Assembly: GCF_032854445.1 (NCBI RefSeq)
Contig: NC_088301.1
Location: 56,928,512-56,992,511 of the forward strand
Direction of reading: 5' to 3'
From: Liolophura sinensis
Taxonomy: Eukaryota; Mollusca; Polyplacophora; Chitonida; Chitonidae
DNA: 64,000 nt
A program made the translations under genes and the position numbers. The notes beneath the pieces were generated by a model that saw only the letters and a list, made by a program, of their open reading frames with translations, made no database searches and was not told the origin of the DNA. How positions within the stretch are numbered: the first letter of the stretch is position 1; the number at the start of each line of letters is the position of its first letter. Below, one piece after another: positions 13,403 to 27,100 of the stretch.

Positions 13403-14100
13403 TGCACCAAGTCCCTATCCAAGGCAAGCTTTGAGAGAGCTGGGTGATGCACCAAGTCCCTATCCAAGGCAAGCTTTGAGAGAGCTGGGTGATGCACCAA
13501 GTCCCTATCCAGGGCAAGCTTTGAGAGAGCTGGGTGATGCACCAAATCCCTATCCAAGGCAAGCTTTGAGAGAGCTGGGTGACGCACCAAGTCCCTATCC
13601 AAGGCAAGCTTTGAGAGAGCTGGGTGATGTATCAAGTCCCTATCCAGGGCAAGCTTTGAGAGAGCTGGGTGATGCACCAAGTCCCTATCCAAGGCAAGCT
13701 TTGAGAGAGCTGGGTGATGCACCAAGTCCCTATCCAAGGCAAGCATTGAGAGAGCTGGGTGATTCACAAAGTCCCTATCCAAGGCAAGCTTTGAGATAGC
13801 TGGGTGATGCAGAAAGTCCCTATCCAAGGCAAGCTGTGAGAGAGCTGGGTGATGCACAGAGTCTCTATCTAGGGCAAGCTTTGAGAGAGCTGGGTGATGC
13901 ACAGTCCCTATCCATGGCAAGCTTTGAGAGAGCTGGGTGATGCACAAAGTCTCTATCCAAGGCAAGCTTTGAGAGAGCTGGGTGATGCACAGTCTCTATC
14001 CTGGGCAAGCTTTGAGAGAGCTGGGTGATGCACCAAATCCCTATCCAAGGGAAGCTTTGAGAGAGCTGGGTGATGCACCAAGTCCCTATCCAAGGCAAGC

Positions 14101-14546
14101 TTTGAGAGAGCTGGGTGATGCACAGTCCCTATCCAAGGCAAGCTTTGAGAGAGCTGGGTGATGCACCAAATCCCTATCCAAGGCAAGCTTTGAGAGAGCT
14201 GGGTGATTTACAAAGTCTCTATCCAAGGCAAGCTTTGAGAGAGCTGGGTGATGCACAAAGTCTTTATCCAAGGGAAGCTTTGAGAGAGCTGGGTGATGCA
14301 CCAAGTCCCTATCCAAGGCAAGCTTTGAGAGAGCTGGGTGATGCACAGTCCCTATCCAAGGCAAGCTTTGAGAGAGCTGGGTGATGCACCAAATCCCTAT
14401 CCAAGGCAAGCTTTGAGAGAGCTGGGTGATTTACAAAGTCTCTATCCAAGGCAAGCTTTGAGAGAGCTGGGTGATGCACAAAGTCTTTATCCAAGGCAAG
14501 CTTTGAGAGAGCTGGGTGATGCACCAAATCCCTATCCAAGGCAAGA
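14101..14546. repeat. Tandem duplication of a ~223-bp block inside the 45-bp array
   Basis: About five units at 14101-14323 recur at 14324-14546 in the same variant order. This includes the 43-bp variant (GATGCACAGTCCC) and the GGTGATTTACAAAG variant. It is a third, smaller level of higher-order structure. Confidence 0.75.
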
Positions 14547-14803
14547 TTTGAGAGAGCTGGGTGATGCACCAAGTCCCTATCCAAGGCAAGCTTTGAGAGA
14601 GCTGGGTGATGCACAGTCCCTATCCAAGGCAAGCTTTGAGAGAGCTGGGTGATGCACAGTCCCTATCCAAGGCAAGCTTTGAGAGAGCTGGGTGATGCAC
14701 AGTCTCTATCTAAGGCAAGCTATGAGAGATCTGGGTGATGCACAGTCCCTGTCCAAGGTAAGCTTTGAGAGAGCTGGGTGATGCACCAAGTCCCTATCCA
14801 AGG

Positions 14804-17800
14804 GAAATCAGTGGCCACAACTACTTGTATTTAGTAGTCTGTAGAGAGACCTTAATGGTATGAGTAAATACAATGTAAGGTAAATATAAAATCAAAGTCA
14901 ACTGGCATGATTAAGGCACATAGGATTTTATTTTGAAGGTCTAGTTATATAAATATTTTTTTTTCAACACAAAGTTAAAACACAAAAGAAAAACACATAA
15001 ATTAATCTTTGAAATATTTGAAACCAAAAAACAAAGAAAAAATATAATGCAATTCTGTAACACACCTCAGGTAATAAATATATCCCTGAACCACATGAAA
15101 AAAGTGGTTTTATTGAAAACAATGCAATCAAGTTTTGTCACATATCTGACAATTTGGACTTTCAGTCCACTAAAGTTTTAACAAAATAGATGTGGTTGTG
15201 CAATGGTTTCTTTTTTTTTTTTTTTGACTCCTACCAGCCGAATCTAATTTTCATGTATAATTCCATGGGTTTTTCACAATAAAAGCTGCTGCTTATGTGT
15301 AGGTCTGCTTTCATAATTCAGGGGAGGGTGGGAGGAGTAGATCAGATATCTTTGATGACTTACCACATTTAACTATACAATCATTTGGGATTCATATGTC
15401 CCCAAAAAAAAAATTGAAGGGGAAAATAAATATAGATGAAAACTACTACATCTTTATTATCTTAAATAGTGAATTGTCCTAAATACTATGCAGACTTCCC
15501 CATGACCTTGCGTTTCTTTTGAGGAATATTACAGGAATGTTATTTGATCGGGACAGGTTATTTCATAATTTCTTTAAAGTTCACATGTGCCCCAAACTGA
15601 ACATAACATTTAATCTTCAAAATAATGTTTTCAAATAGCATCTTAAGTTATACTTCACTGGTCTGACATAAGTGATTGACTGCACATTGATGACTTAGGT
15701 TAGTGCTCCCATACAGTTTGTTACACTTTCAAACAAGTGGACCCAAGATATCTCCCTCTTTTGACTATAAAATAAATAAAGCAAATGTTGTTCATCAACA
15801 CTTTTTATCAGTATATATTTTACCTTCAGACAAGAACGTCACACTTGGATGCTCTACACAGAAGAGGTAGGCCTGCATAAATACAAGGAAACCCTGATAG
15901 AGTCAACCCTTTCCTCACAATCTTAAGGTACTCAGTTTAACAGAATCCATTACATATAGATGTGAATTTTCCTAGACGCTGAAATATGGCAATAAATATG
16001 CTCTCAATGGGAGTCAACACATTTCCCTTAACTTTACAGCATCATACAGGGTCCAGTACAGAGGTGTTTAAGAAGGACAAATAAGGTGATTATTTCAGTT
16101 TGGACTTGAACATCATGTACACAACATCAGCGTGTGTAAAACTTAGTGTACGTATAAAACAGACAACAAAAGCCAAAAAAAATATCCCCCAAAAAACAGT
16201 TCTAAGACTGAATGACTTGTGATGTTCTATATCTACATATATGATCAAATTACTTGAGATCTGCCAATCCATTACACTATGCAAAACATGCAAGCCTTGA
16301 CCGAATAGATGCAAGCTAACATATGAACCGTTTCCTAAGGTCCTCTATTGAACCAGAAATTTGTCTTATTTTTTAGGATTTTCTCCATCATGTATCCATT
16401 TTTTACATGAATGCATACGTTACAAAAAAAAAAAAAAAGCTAAAGTCACAAACAACAATCTGAAACCAACATCCCCTCTCTGAATTACTCAAATGTCTTG
16501 AAAAACTAAACCCATCAAGCTAAATTGATAGACATAGTAACATCCTGCATGAACAGCTGCAAATCAATAGTAAATCATAGTGACATCTTCATAGATAGCA
16601 TTATGCTCATTCATCACACATCATGCTAAGATTTATATCCCAATTGAATACAAAAATTCTCTTTTGTTACTTGCAAAAATAGAGATTCTTATCATAGCCA
16701 AATACCAAGATCAAGTTCCTGGTCTGGTCTCTGACAAACCGGTGCATGTTATAAGAATTAGTGTTTGTGCACGTAACTGTACAGTACAATCAGCTACGTA
16801 TTGGAACCTGCTGTCCAACCACGACCCTAACCCTTCACTCCTGCAACCCCCATCTAAACGAAAAAGAATGACAAACCATTACACATGACATCTTTCATAC
16901 AATGAAGTCAATGTGTCCCTTTAGAAATAATATATAATCACACTAAATAAACTAAAATAGTCATCATGCTCAAACAAATATTTAAACCAGCTTCACAAAA
17001 TTTTCAATACATTTCATGCAGCACTCAAACTTCAGCAATGTAAAAAAGAAATTTCAAGTCTATAAATTTAGAAAACTGTTATAGTAAACAGTAGACATAA
17101 TGCTTTTATCATATTTATGACATCTTTTGCTATCAAATCTTTATCACAAATATATTTGCATTCAGAACTTCAGAGAAGCACTTGAAATCCAATGCTATTT
17201 TAGTAAGGTATAAAACAAAAGGTACAACTCCTTTATATTTTATCTGACCACATAACTGGAAACCATAAGATTTGCAGACATCTGATTTCTTTAAACTTTC
17301 TATCAAACCAAGCTGGACAAAGAACATGTTCTATCACAATAAATTATGAATGATGGCCCATATTTTCTACACTAGAACATGAAACGATCAGTGTTTGGCT
17401 GTTTCTATGACTTGCCAGATGTGATAACAGGTAACCCCATTGAGTGAGGTAAACTGGATATATTACCATCACATGATTTATGACATTTACATTTACCAAG
17501 TGTTAATCATGTCGGCTCAAACTAAGTATCTGACAAGAGTAAAAGGTGGCTTCCACTCATATTTAGCCAGTTACAAGTACTTTCATAAACAAACAAGCAA
17601 AAAACAAACAATAAACAGACCACAAAAAAATTTCCAAAAGATTGCATAAGGAGATGACAAGTCTACAATGTATGTCATGCATAATGTATGTCATGACAAA
17701 AATGACGAAGGCTGACCCAAAATGTTTACAATGCACCATACTGTGCTGAAAAAGTTGCTGTGTGAATATTAACCAAGCTGTTGTATTGCAATTTGGGTTT

Positions 17801-18109
17801 AATAATAAATTAACTGTGAGACAGTGACTACAAATAGTGACTCACAAAATATCTCAATTGACTGCACATTTATAAGCTGGACCAGGTATCCTAGGGATAC
17901 AAAAGACAGTTCATGGAAATACCATATCAAACATGCAAATGAACACAGCAGTTTCCCCGGAAACAATAAGTATAGATCAGAGACATTGTTTGTCATTGCA
18001 GCAGGGTGCAGAAGTGAGATATACCAGAAAATGGTGTGGTGCTTCACATTTCCTGTCTACTCACTGCAAGGAACATTAGATAATGTAATATCCCTATTTA
18101 CACGTTTTA
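14804..18109 (-). other. TRABD 3' UTR and/or intergenic, AT-rich
   Basis: No coding sequence is recognised. On the minus strand an ATTAAA signal lies at 17798-17803, about 310 bases past the TRABD stop. AATAAA signals lie at about 15452, 15107 and 14927. The 3' UTR may therefore be short or run up to 3.2 kb to the edge of the satellite array. The sequence cannot decide between these. Confidence 0.35.
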
Positions 18110-21100
18110 TCACAATACGATATCTGCTGTCCATCGTATGAACCTGTAGCAACCGTAGGAGAGAATGCACACAAGACTGGCCCGGAATCCCCAGCGTAAA
18201 ATATGACTGAATGATGAGGCCTCCGGAACACTGAAACCAGTCAAATGTAAAACTTGCTTACAATCCAGTAATTTTTATCCAAACAATACTTTAGGAACCA
18301 TTGCAATCGTCAATTAAGGAAGTGGTTGACCATTTGATACATGTGAATGTACACTGGTACGATCAACCGCTTTAATAAACTACTTTTCAATTTTTGTACT
18401 TGTATTAAAAAAGAAAAAAAAAAAGAAACAATGTACAAAGGATAAAAAAAGAAAAAAAATGTGTTGCTGAAACACAATGCACACTTGGACTTTGACTTGA
18501 CTGACTTCATGAGGGGCCCAGCTGCACACTTGGTCTTTGACCTGAAAGACTTCGTGTGGGGCCCAGTTGCACACTTGGACTTTGACCCGAATGACTTTGT
18601 GAGCTGCCCAGTTGCACACTTGGACTTTGACCCAGCTGACTTCATGTGGAGCCCTGGTGCACTCCTGGACATTGACCTGACTGACTCCATGTGGAGACCA
18701 GGTGCACACTTGACAACTTCACGGTGAACTCACCTCATAATTTCCCTGATGTTGTGCTCCTTGTCCCAGTTAGCCTTTATGCCAGGAACATGCCCAATGC
18801 CCACAACACCAACGACAATGGCTGGGACATAACCTTGAAGAGGTCACAAAACAAATCGTTCTTCATTAAAAATATATATATATCAGCATATATTCTGTAT
18901 AAGTATATAATTTTAATATCAAGCTTGAGCTTACTACATGTTACGTTTAATCAGAAAGTTTAAATATGTATAATATAGAACATGTCATTGTTGACATACC
19001 TGTCTCGTTCAGAAAATTTTTTATTTGATACTATATGTACAACCCTATATTAATCTGACTATAATTTTTAAAATTTATACCTCCATATATACATGTAAGA
19101 AATCTTTCATTTGACTTTTATCATGATGATTCATCCAGTCATTTTTACATTTGTGAAGTGACTGCTGAGGCCCCTTAAATGTGTAGTATCATGCATTCGA
19201 AAAATTTTGTATTGCATCAGCAAATTAGGCAATGATCATGTCACATATCAATTGCTTTTATATGCATAATTTCCTTGGCTGTTGAATGAATACACTGTGC
19301 AGAAAATACAAATTCCTACTCAAATACAGAGTGAGTAGGAGTAGACACCCATTGGCGGTAATTCACCTGTGGGGGAGTCTGGATGTGGAATGGGCTGAGC
19401 TGCTAATCTCAGTGAGTTTGCAAGAAACATGTCCCTCTCTTGGACAAAAACCTGACTAAGGGCAGGGAACTCCCCTGTCATCTCCTTGAGCATTTGTTCC
19501 AGCAGATCTTTCTGCTTACACTTCTCAACTTCCTCTTTGCTGTAAAATATAATTACATCCAATAAAATATCCGTGATCAATCTATCTACAGATCAGATCT
19601 ATATTAACATCTACATACATGTACAATCATAAATGCAAAAAATTTTTCTTTACCTCATGCCCGACAAGATAAATTTGAGAGATTTGAAATATTTCTTTTC
19701 TTTATTGTTACTGAAAATTTCCTCTGTTAAGTCACCTTGAGGAGAATTCTTTTGTGGCCTTTAGCAGTGCGCAACCCTAGTTAAAGAATTAAAGCATTAT
19801 ATTAACAATTACATGGTTTACCTGATGGGTTCTTTACTAGTTATCATATACCAGGCCAGTCGTAACTTCTGCCACCATGACAGAGACCCAAGGGCCCTCC
19901 TGAGGGTGATCTGGATTGGCCGATCGCCAAGTTGTATGCGACAACCAGGAATTTTCTGGGCCTGTTAAACAAGTAACAACATCTAAATTACTAAACAATA
20001 CAGGTAAACTTTAATTATAGGTGGAATAAATAATGACATCACCTTTCTGCCAATGTGTTTAATGGTTGTTAAAAGATGCAGGGGTTGGACAGGAGATTTG
20101 TAGATTCATCTGCTCTCACTGTTTTGAGGTTGTAAAACCGTTAGCCCACACTAGTGTTTGTTGAAGACGCAAAGGCCACCACAGCCACTTGACATCATCT
20201 CAATCTAGGTCCCTACTGCATTAAGAAGTTATCGGTGATACAGAATGTCCATGTTTCCATCTACACCTAAGTAAAACAGGTCCATCACAAACATCTCATA
20301 CTGGTCATGTAATGGTTGCGTGTGAGTACTTTGTCGAGCTTGGGCAGTGTAATGGTTGTCCAGGAGTACTTTGTGGAGCTTGGGAAGTGTAATGGTTGTC
20401 CAGGAGTACTTTGTGGAGCTTGGGCAGTGTAATGGTTGTCCAGGAGTACTTCGTGGAGTTTGGGCAGTGTAATGGTTGTCCAGGAGTACTTCGTGGAGCT
20501 TGGGCAGTGTAATGGTTGTCCAGGAGTACTTCGTGGAGTTTGGGCAGTGTAATGGTTGTCCAGGAGTACTTCGTGGAGTTTGGGCAGTGTAATGGTTGTC
20601 CAGGAGTACTTCGTGGAGCTTGGGCAGTGTAATGGTTGTCCAGGAGTACTTTGTGGAGCTTGGGAAGTGTAATGGTTGTCCAGGAGTACTTTGTGGAGCT
20701 TGGGCAGTGTAATGGTTGCCCAGGAGTACTTCATGGAGTTTGGGCAGTGTAATGGTTGTCCAGGAGTACTTCGTGGAGCTCGGGCAGTGTAATGGTTGTC
20801 CAAGAGTACTTCGTGGAGCTTGGGCAGTGTAATGGTTGTCCAAGAGTACTTTGTGGAGCTTGGGCAGTGTAATGGTTGTTCAAGAGTACTTCGTGGAGCT
20901 TGGGCAGTGTAATGGTTGTCCAGGAGTACTTCATGGAGCTTGGGCAGTGTAATGGTTGTCCAAGAGTACTTTGTGGAGCTTATTCAGTGTAATGATTGTA
21001 ATGGAGCAGTTTGAGCAGTTTGCATCTGCTTAAGAAGTACCTTGTGGGGCTTGCATCTGAGTAAGGAGTACCTTGTGGAACTCAGCTCTGCATAAGCAGT

Positions 21101-24100
21101 ACTTTGTGAGGCTGACCTCTGTGTAAGGGGCATTTTGTGAGGCTTAGTTCTGTGTAAAAAGTACTTTTTGGAGTTTACCTCTGTGTAGGGAGTACATTGG
21201 AAAGCTTACCACCATGTAAGGAGTACTTTGTGGAGCTGATATTTGTAAAAAGTACTTTGGAAACCTTACCTCCATGTATGGAGTACTTTGTGGAGCTGAC
21301 CTCTGTGTAAGGAGTACTTTATGGAGCTTACCTCTGTGTAAGGAGTGCTTTGTGGAGCTTACCTCTGTGAATGCCTTTCGGAATTCCCCACCTGGGGCCA
21401 TCCCCAGCTGTTTGGTCAGGTGTGCAGACATACTCAGCAGTAACAAGTGCATAATACCCTGAACTAAACCACTCTGTAACAATAATCAGTAAAAACATTT
21501 TCAATGAAACCATGGGTATCATCACATAGCTTCAAAACCAAAAATACATCTGATTTTCAAATGCAGCAAACTTCCAGTTTAAGACTGTTTATGGTGTTAT
21601 AATCAGCACTGTTGTTATAAAGAACAAGGCTATCCTGAATTCCAAACAATTTGATCTCATTCAACTAAACTTTCACCAGATGGGATAAAATACAGGCTCA
21701 GTAAGTGGAAAAACTGTAAAGGGGTGTGGATCAAAATTTTAACAACTATAGGTATGTGTTAAAATGACGTTTTAACAGATTTTTGTCAGCTTTATCTGTG
21801 AAGCCTAATCACAACTTGGATTATGTTTGAATTTGATACATTTCCCACTAAAGTGGTATCCCAAAATAACACATGTATATATGTTTGCACACAACATGAC
21901 ATATGGTACCTTGAATAACAGTGTCAAGTCTATAAGCATAAAGGGGCACCTCATATTTAAACCAAGAAGTATAAAACTCAGTACAGTCAGACACAAATAA
22001 CAGTTGTATGTGTAATTAGTGCTTCAGTCGCAGGTTTACCTGTTTAGTATTCAGTCGCAGGTTTACCTGTTTGATACTCAGTCGCAGGTTTACCTGTTTG
22101 ATGCTCATTTGCAGGTTTACCTGTTAATGCTCAGTCACAGGTTTACCTGTTTAATGGCAGTCTTGATTTTATCCATGTTAATGTTCCTAGCCTCCGCCAG
22201 TAAAGTCTCTTCATCAAGTTGCAGAATATTGACCCGACTGTTACACAGTTCTACCATTACCACATCAGGCTGTGTTGCGGAAATTACCTGAAAGAGGGGA
22301 AAAAAAAACTTAGTGCATACTAAATTAGTGGTGACATTTTTTCCATAAGTACGCTACAAACAAAAATGCTGGTTAAATGTTCCAAAGTGTCATTTGAAAG
22401 TCTTCCAACATACACACTTAAGACATGTCACACATATGTTTCATACCTGTGCAACATCCTGTTGACTCTCCAGACTGAAGTGAGCAGTGCCAACCACATA
22501 CACCTTACTGCCATGGTCAGTCTCCAGTGTAGTGACGGTCTCAGGTAATTGTGGGTTAGACTGTCGTCTCATTCGCAAACTTGGGTAAAGCTCAGCATTG
22601 TCTTCTACATCAGACTCTTCCCCACTGTTATCATAATCATCTTCATCATCTTCTTCAAAGTCATCACTGTACTCATATTCCTCATCTAAAAGCAATGAAA
22701 CACAGAAGCCTCCGTGAAATGTATATAGTACAAGTATGTAAACATGCCTGATACCCACAACTCAATTTCCATGTGCTCAGGATCGTTCACCAGGTCCATG
22801 AAAACAAAGCACCAGCAAACCACATCATTATTCAGAAACAGCCTTAGCTTGCTCACAAGATATAAGATCAAGAAAGATGTACAGTATACTGCACTGTATG
22901 CACTAATGCCAGTGTTATCAAACTAAAACCTGTTCTCTTTTTTTATCAGAAAATGTGTTTCCACAAAGCAGTGAGTAAAGTCTACTAAAAGTACTTAATA
23001 CACATCTCTGGGAGAGTTACTCTAACTGTTTAGAGTAAGAACCATATTACCCAGTCTTACCCAAGATTTGAGTTTAAAACAAAATAGTACAGGCCCTTTA
23101 ATAAATAAAGCGGGTAACTCCTTTATCTAAATTTAATGCAAGTGCCAATGGGCACAGATATCACTGATTGTGGGTGTGTTCAACCTAGGGACCATCACCA
23201 CTTCTAGTATTATACCCTAGTACTTTGGCTTAACAGACATTTTCTACAAATATCGCTTTCATGCATCAGCATGATTGCAACACTGAATTAAATAAGATGA
23301 CAGTAAACCAGGTATGTAATGTTCAATGTAGATACTGATACTGTATGTATACATGAGTGCCTTCATAAAAAATCTTTCTGACTAGATACCATACCTATTT
23401 CTTTTTGCTTTTCCTCTGCTGTCAAGAGCATGGCAGGTCCACCAGTGTTAGAATTATCTTCCTTGTCACCTATATTTATTTGGGCCCTTGTCTTCATCTC
23501 CTGAGTTTCTTCCTTATGATCAGTCATAGGTAGAGTCATTTGGCCAATATTGTTCTGGCTTGATGCCTGGTGACCTCCCTTTGTAGGAGGCTTTTCTTCA
23601 GCACTTTTCAACACTGTGCTTTGACTGTTCAAGGATACATTTACATCTCCACTTGTGTTCAAAACAGACCCATTCATGCCTGGGTGGTGATGCAGACCTG
23701 TTGGGCAAATTACACAGACAGGTGAAATTCAAACTAATAGAAAGGATATTTAATGACTAAATTGCATGCAGCGACGGGTATGTGTCCTCAGGGTAAGCGA
23801 CTGACAGCACCTCTACCAAACTCTATCAAATTAAATCAGTAGAAATTAAAATATATTACTTGTGAAGAAATTAATTTCTTGTTGCATGTATTGAAGTCCT
23901 AATTTAAAGCATTGGAGTCAAACAATAAGACATACCTTGTTGCCTGAAAACATTTATATGAATGTGCAGGTTTCTGTTCAATGTGTGTACACTTGTGTAT
24001 AATGTCTTAGGTATTCACAGGCACGTGTGTCAAAAAAAAAAAAAAAAAATCATGAGTCTGGTTCAACACCTGACTGCACATGACAACTACAGTAGTGTAG

Positions 24101-27100
24101 AAGGAAGTTAATGTTAATCCAATTATGGTCAAAAACAAGTAGAGTATTACATGATGTACACTTACATTTCTCTTCCAGATGAAATGAGCTTCAGCAAAAC
24201 TTGTTAATGTAGATAGCTATTATTATTATCAGTATTGATAAAAGCAGGTTATACATGGGAATTATGTCATGCTATAAAGTCTTTTCAAACACCTGTATAA
24301 GGTAAATGCTCAGTAGCATGAATGTGCCTCTCCCAGTGGTCTCAGATATTAAGTGGCTGTCTCTATGTAGATGGCGACCTACTTAAAACTCTCCTGCTGA
24401 GTGCTAATGGATATTCCCCAGATCAGTCAACCATGGCCAGATATATCTACCTTTATAGAGGCCTTACCGGTGATCAGGTACATACTGCCCTGCTATCTTT
24501 GGCAAGGAAATTAATCCTTACACAACAAGCTGTACACCCTTTGACCTGTTTGTCTAAATCATCTATGGGATCATAAACCAACAGATAGATCCATGGCTTC
24601 TGTTGCATGCTGTACAAAGTAACTGTGTACACTGGGGTATATGTAACTGTAAAATATAGTACTTGAAAACATTATATAAATATCAACTCCATATAGGTAG
24701 GCATAGCATTTGTTTAGACACAGACACATTTATAGTGCAGACTTAACATATACACATGTAGCTCTAGCACACCCACCTATCTGTACATCCGTATGACACT
24801 TCAAGTCACACAACCTTATTACCAGTTGAGTAAACAGCTAACCAGCCATAAAGTCAGGCTCAATAGAGCCTAGAACACTACACTTGAATGTTCCATTAAT
24901 GTGAGTGGTGACCTTACCGAGACTTATTTCATGTAAGCTATTTGTTAGTACAACTAGTACCCACAAGGTTAATGTCTTAGGAACAGGCAGCATTTTTACT
25001 TTTTTAGAACTAAAAAAATCATTACACAATTACAACTGATGACACTTGCTGCAATGATTGCCTAATTTATGTCTGATTTGAGAAGAGGAAAGAGCATGAC
25101 CTCCAACATATCCAGACAGCACAGGTATTCTCAGCCATTGTCTCAGCAAATTAACAGCACAAATAACTTGTTTTATGTACTAGACTCTATAATTAAAGGA
25201 AATAGTTAAAGTGACATATCAAAAACAGACAGCTAACCTAAAATTGTTATTGCAATACGTCTCAATGTCTTTCATTTTTTCATATAATGCCTTCAACCTC
25301 ATATGACATGCACTCTTTTGAATCTCTTCACTGTATGTGCAGGATACATGTTACATGTATAAGAATGTTCTTAATGACATCTATAGGTGGTTTCATATTT
25401 ACAAACAGGATTTCTATGGTGGGAAAATTTTTGTAAAGAGCCTATAAACTAACTGATAACCTTCTGATAATACCATTAAACAGTAAAACAGGAAAGGAAA
25501 TCTGTTCAGTAAAAATCAGTAGGATATAATAGGTTAAATCCTGTTTTACCACTATACTTTACATGACCTCAGAATCAGGACAAATGAGTAAGTTAAGTCA
25601 TGGACAAAATTTTAGGTCATTAATGGTACATACATAAAGTTCTGTGAACAAAGGATATGAAAACTGGATGTCCTTTAATGTGAACCTTAGAGCTACAAGG
25701 TAAGGTTGTGCCACCCTAGTAAGGTTTTTTTACTGTGTATTTGACACACAAGCCACACAATACACATCCCAATATACAGATAGACTGATGCAAATATACT
25801 GATGTAAGGACAATGCATGTTTTCAGAAATGTTTTTTTAATTATTTGGTTTGTGTTTAACATCACACTGAAGAATGTCTGAGCATGTTGTAAATGAACGA
25901 AATATACAATTACTACAAATATATTACAATGTGTGCATGTGCTCCAGGTCATCTACCATCTTGTAAGGTTAGTTTACTTTGTAAGAGCTTGTTGCTAACA
26001 TACTACATAAATAAATGTTATAATTTTATGCAAGAATATCTGTTATTCTCACCTTTCCCACATAAAGTGAAAGAGTGGAGTAGAAATAAATTCAGTCTTG
26101 GTTGAAATTTATTTCCTTTCTCCTCTACACGAAGTCCACTTTACTGGAAATTAATACATTGCTATACATACTCATGTGTTGTCAAGTACAACGAGGAAAT
26201 GAAAAATAAAAGCTTTCTTGTTCAAAATGAATTCACAGCTGTAAAATACCGATATACATAACATTTATGTGTAACTTTTGTCTCAACTGACTGGTCCTGT
26301 GCAACACAATCTCAGTATGATTATCTTATGCTACAATCAAATACAACAACTCAAATGATTCCCAGGTCATGATTATTCAACAATAAATTATTACTCGAAA
26401 TAAACACTCATGCATACCTAACTTATAGTGTTATTCGTTAATTGAGTCAGCCACATAACATACCAAGGTATAACTGTTATGATTGAAGGGTGTTAGTATA
26501 TGTATTATCTCTTATAACATTTATGTCAGTTCTTATAAAATTTTTCAGCAGCTGCCATAAGAACTCTAAAGATAAATAATCATAATAAATGTAGATGGCT
26601 CTTGCATACTGTCATACAAATACAGTAATCAACATGCTTTGCTTTTGCAATCAAGGCTTAAATACATTATGGCATATCCATGAGATCATAAGTTTGCAAT
26701 AATATATATTATAATAATAATAGACAGCTTTACACATGCCCATCTCAAATAACTACTCATAAAGGTATCACATTTTAGGCAAAAATCTCCTCTTTTCTCA
26801 ACATAAATACAATGCAAATGTAGATCTAACTTAGAGAAGAAGTCATGTACAGGTGCCCTCAATCACCCATTCACACAATGTCGGCAGACAAGTTATGTAA
26901 CTTGTTAAGAAGACCATGTCATTCAAATAGTACATGTATTCAATCATAGCTCACGAAAAAACAAACTGCACTCCGCCATATGGTAAACTGCTACTACATA
27001 CGCTTCACATGGACCACAAATTAAACTGAATAGCTCCAGTTACATCATGTTATTTCAACCAACATTTCAAGTTGTGTTCAAGTTTTTAATAACTTTGTAG

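Larger units (their letters stand above)
5951..14803. repeat. 8.85-kb tandem array of a 45-bp unit (about 195 copies)
   Basis: The unit can be read as AGAGAGCTGGGTGATGCA, then a variable CAAAGTCYCTATCCAAGG, then CAAGCTTTG. It repeats every 45 bases almost without interruption. Nearly every unit holds an AAGCTT (HindIII) site. The middle of the unit varies (CACAAAGTC, CACCAAGTC, CAGGAAGTC, TTCACAAAG), and a 43-bp variant lacks two bases there. Because 45 is a multiple of three and three of the six frames of the consensus lack stops, long open frames appear on both strands (for example RELGDAQSLYPRQAL on plus, LSKLALDRDFVHHPA on minus). They break wherever a unit changes length. No start context, splice pattern or family resemblance supports a protein, so I call it a minisatellite or satellite array. 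Confidence 0.95.

Noticed and set aside
6127-14652. Dozens of long open frames on both strands, apparently repeat proteins of 15-residue units
   Set aside because: They follow from a 45-bp unit whose consensus lacks stops in three of six frames. There is no leader, splice pattern, family resemblance or strand preference.
5951-14803. CRISPR-like array
   Set aside because: Units abut directly with graded variants and no unique spacers, and the genome is eukaryotic.
18310-18709. Minus-strand frames of 126 and 109 codons with Lys/Ser or Val/Gln repeats
   Set aside because: Read through the 45-bp intronic repeat directly after a TRABD donor.
20229-20934. Open frames of 60-204 codons (GQPLHCPSSTKYSWTTITL type)
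   Set aside because: Produced by the 40-bp repeat inside a TRABD intron.
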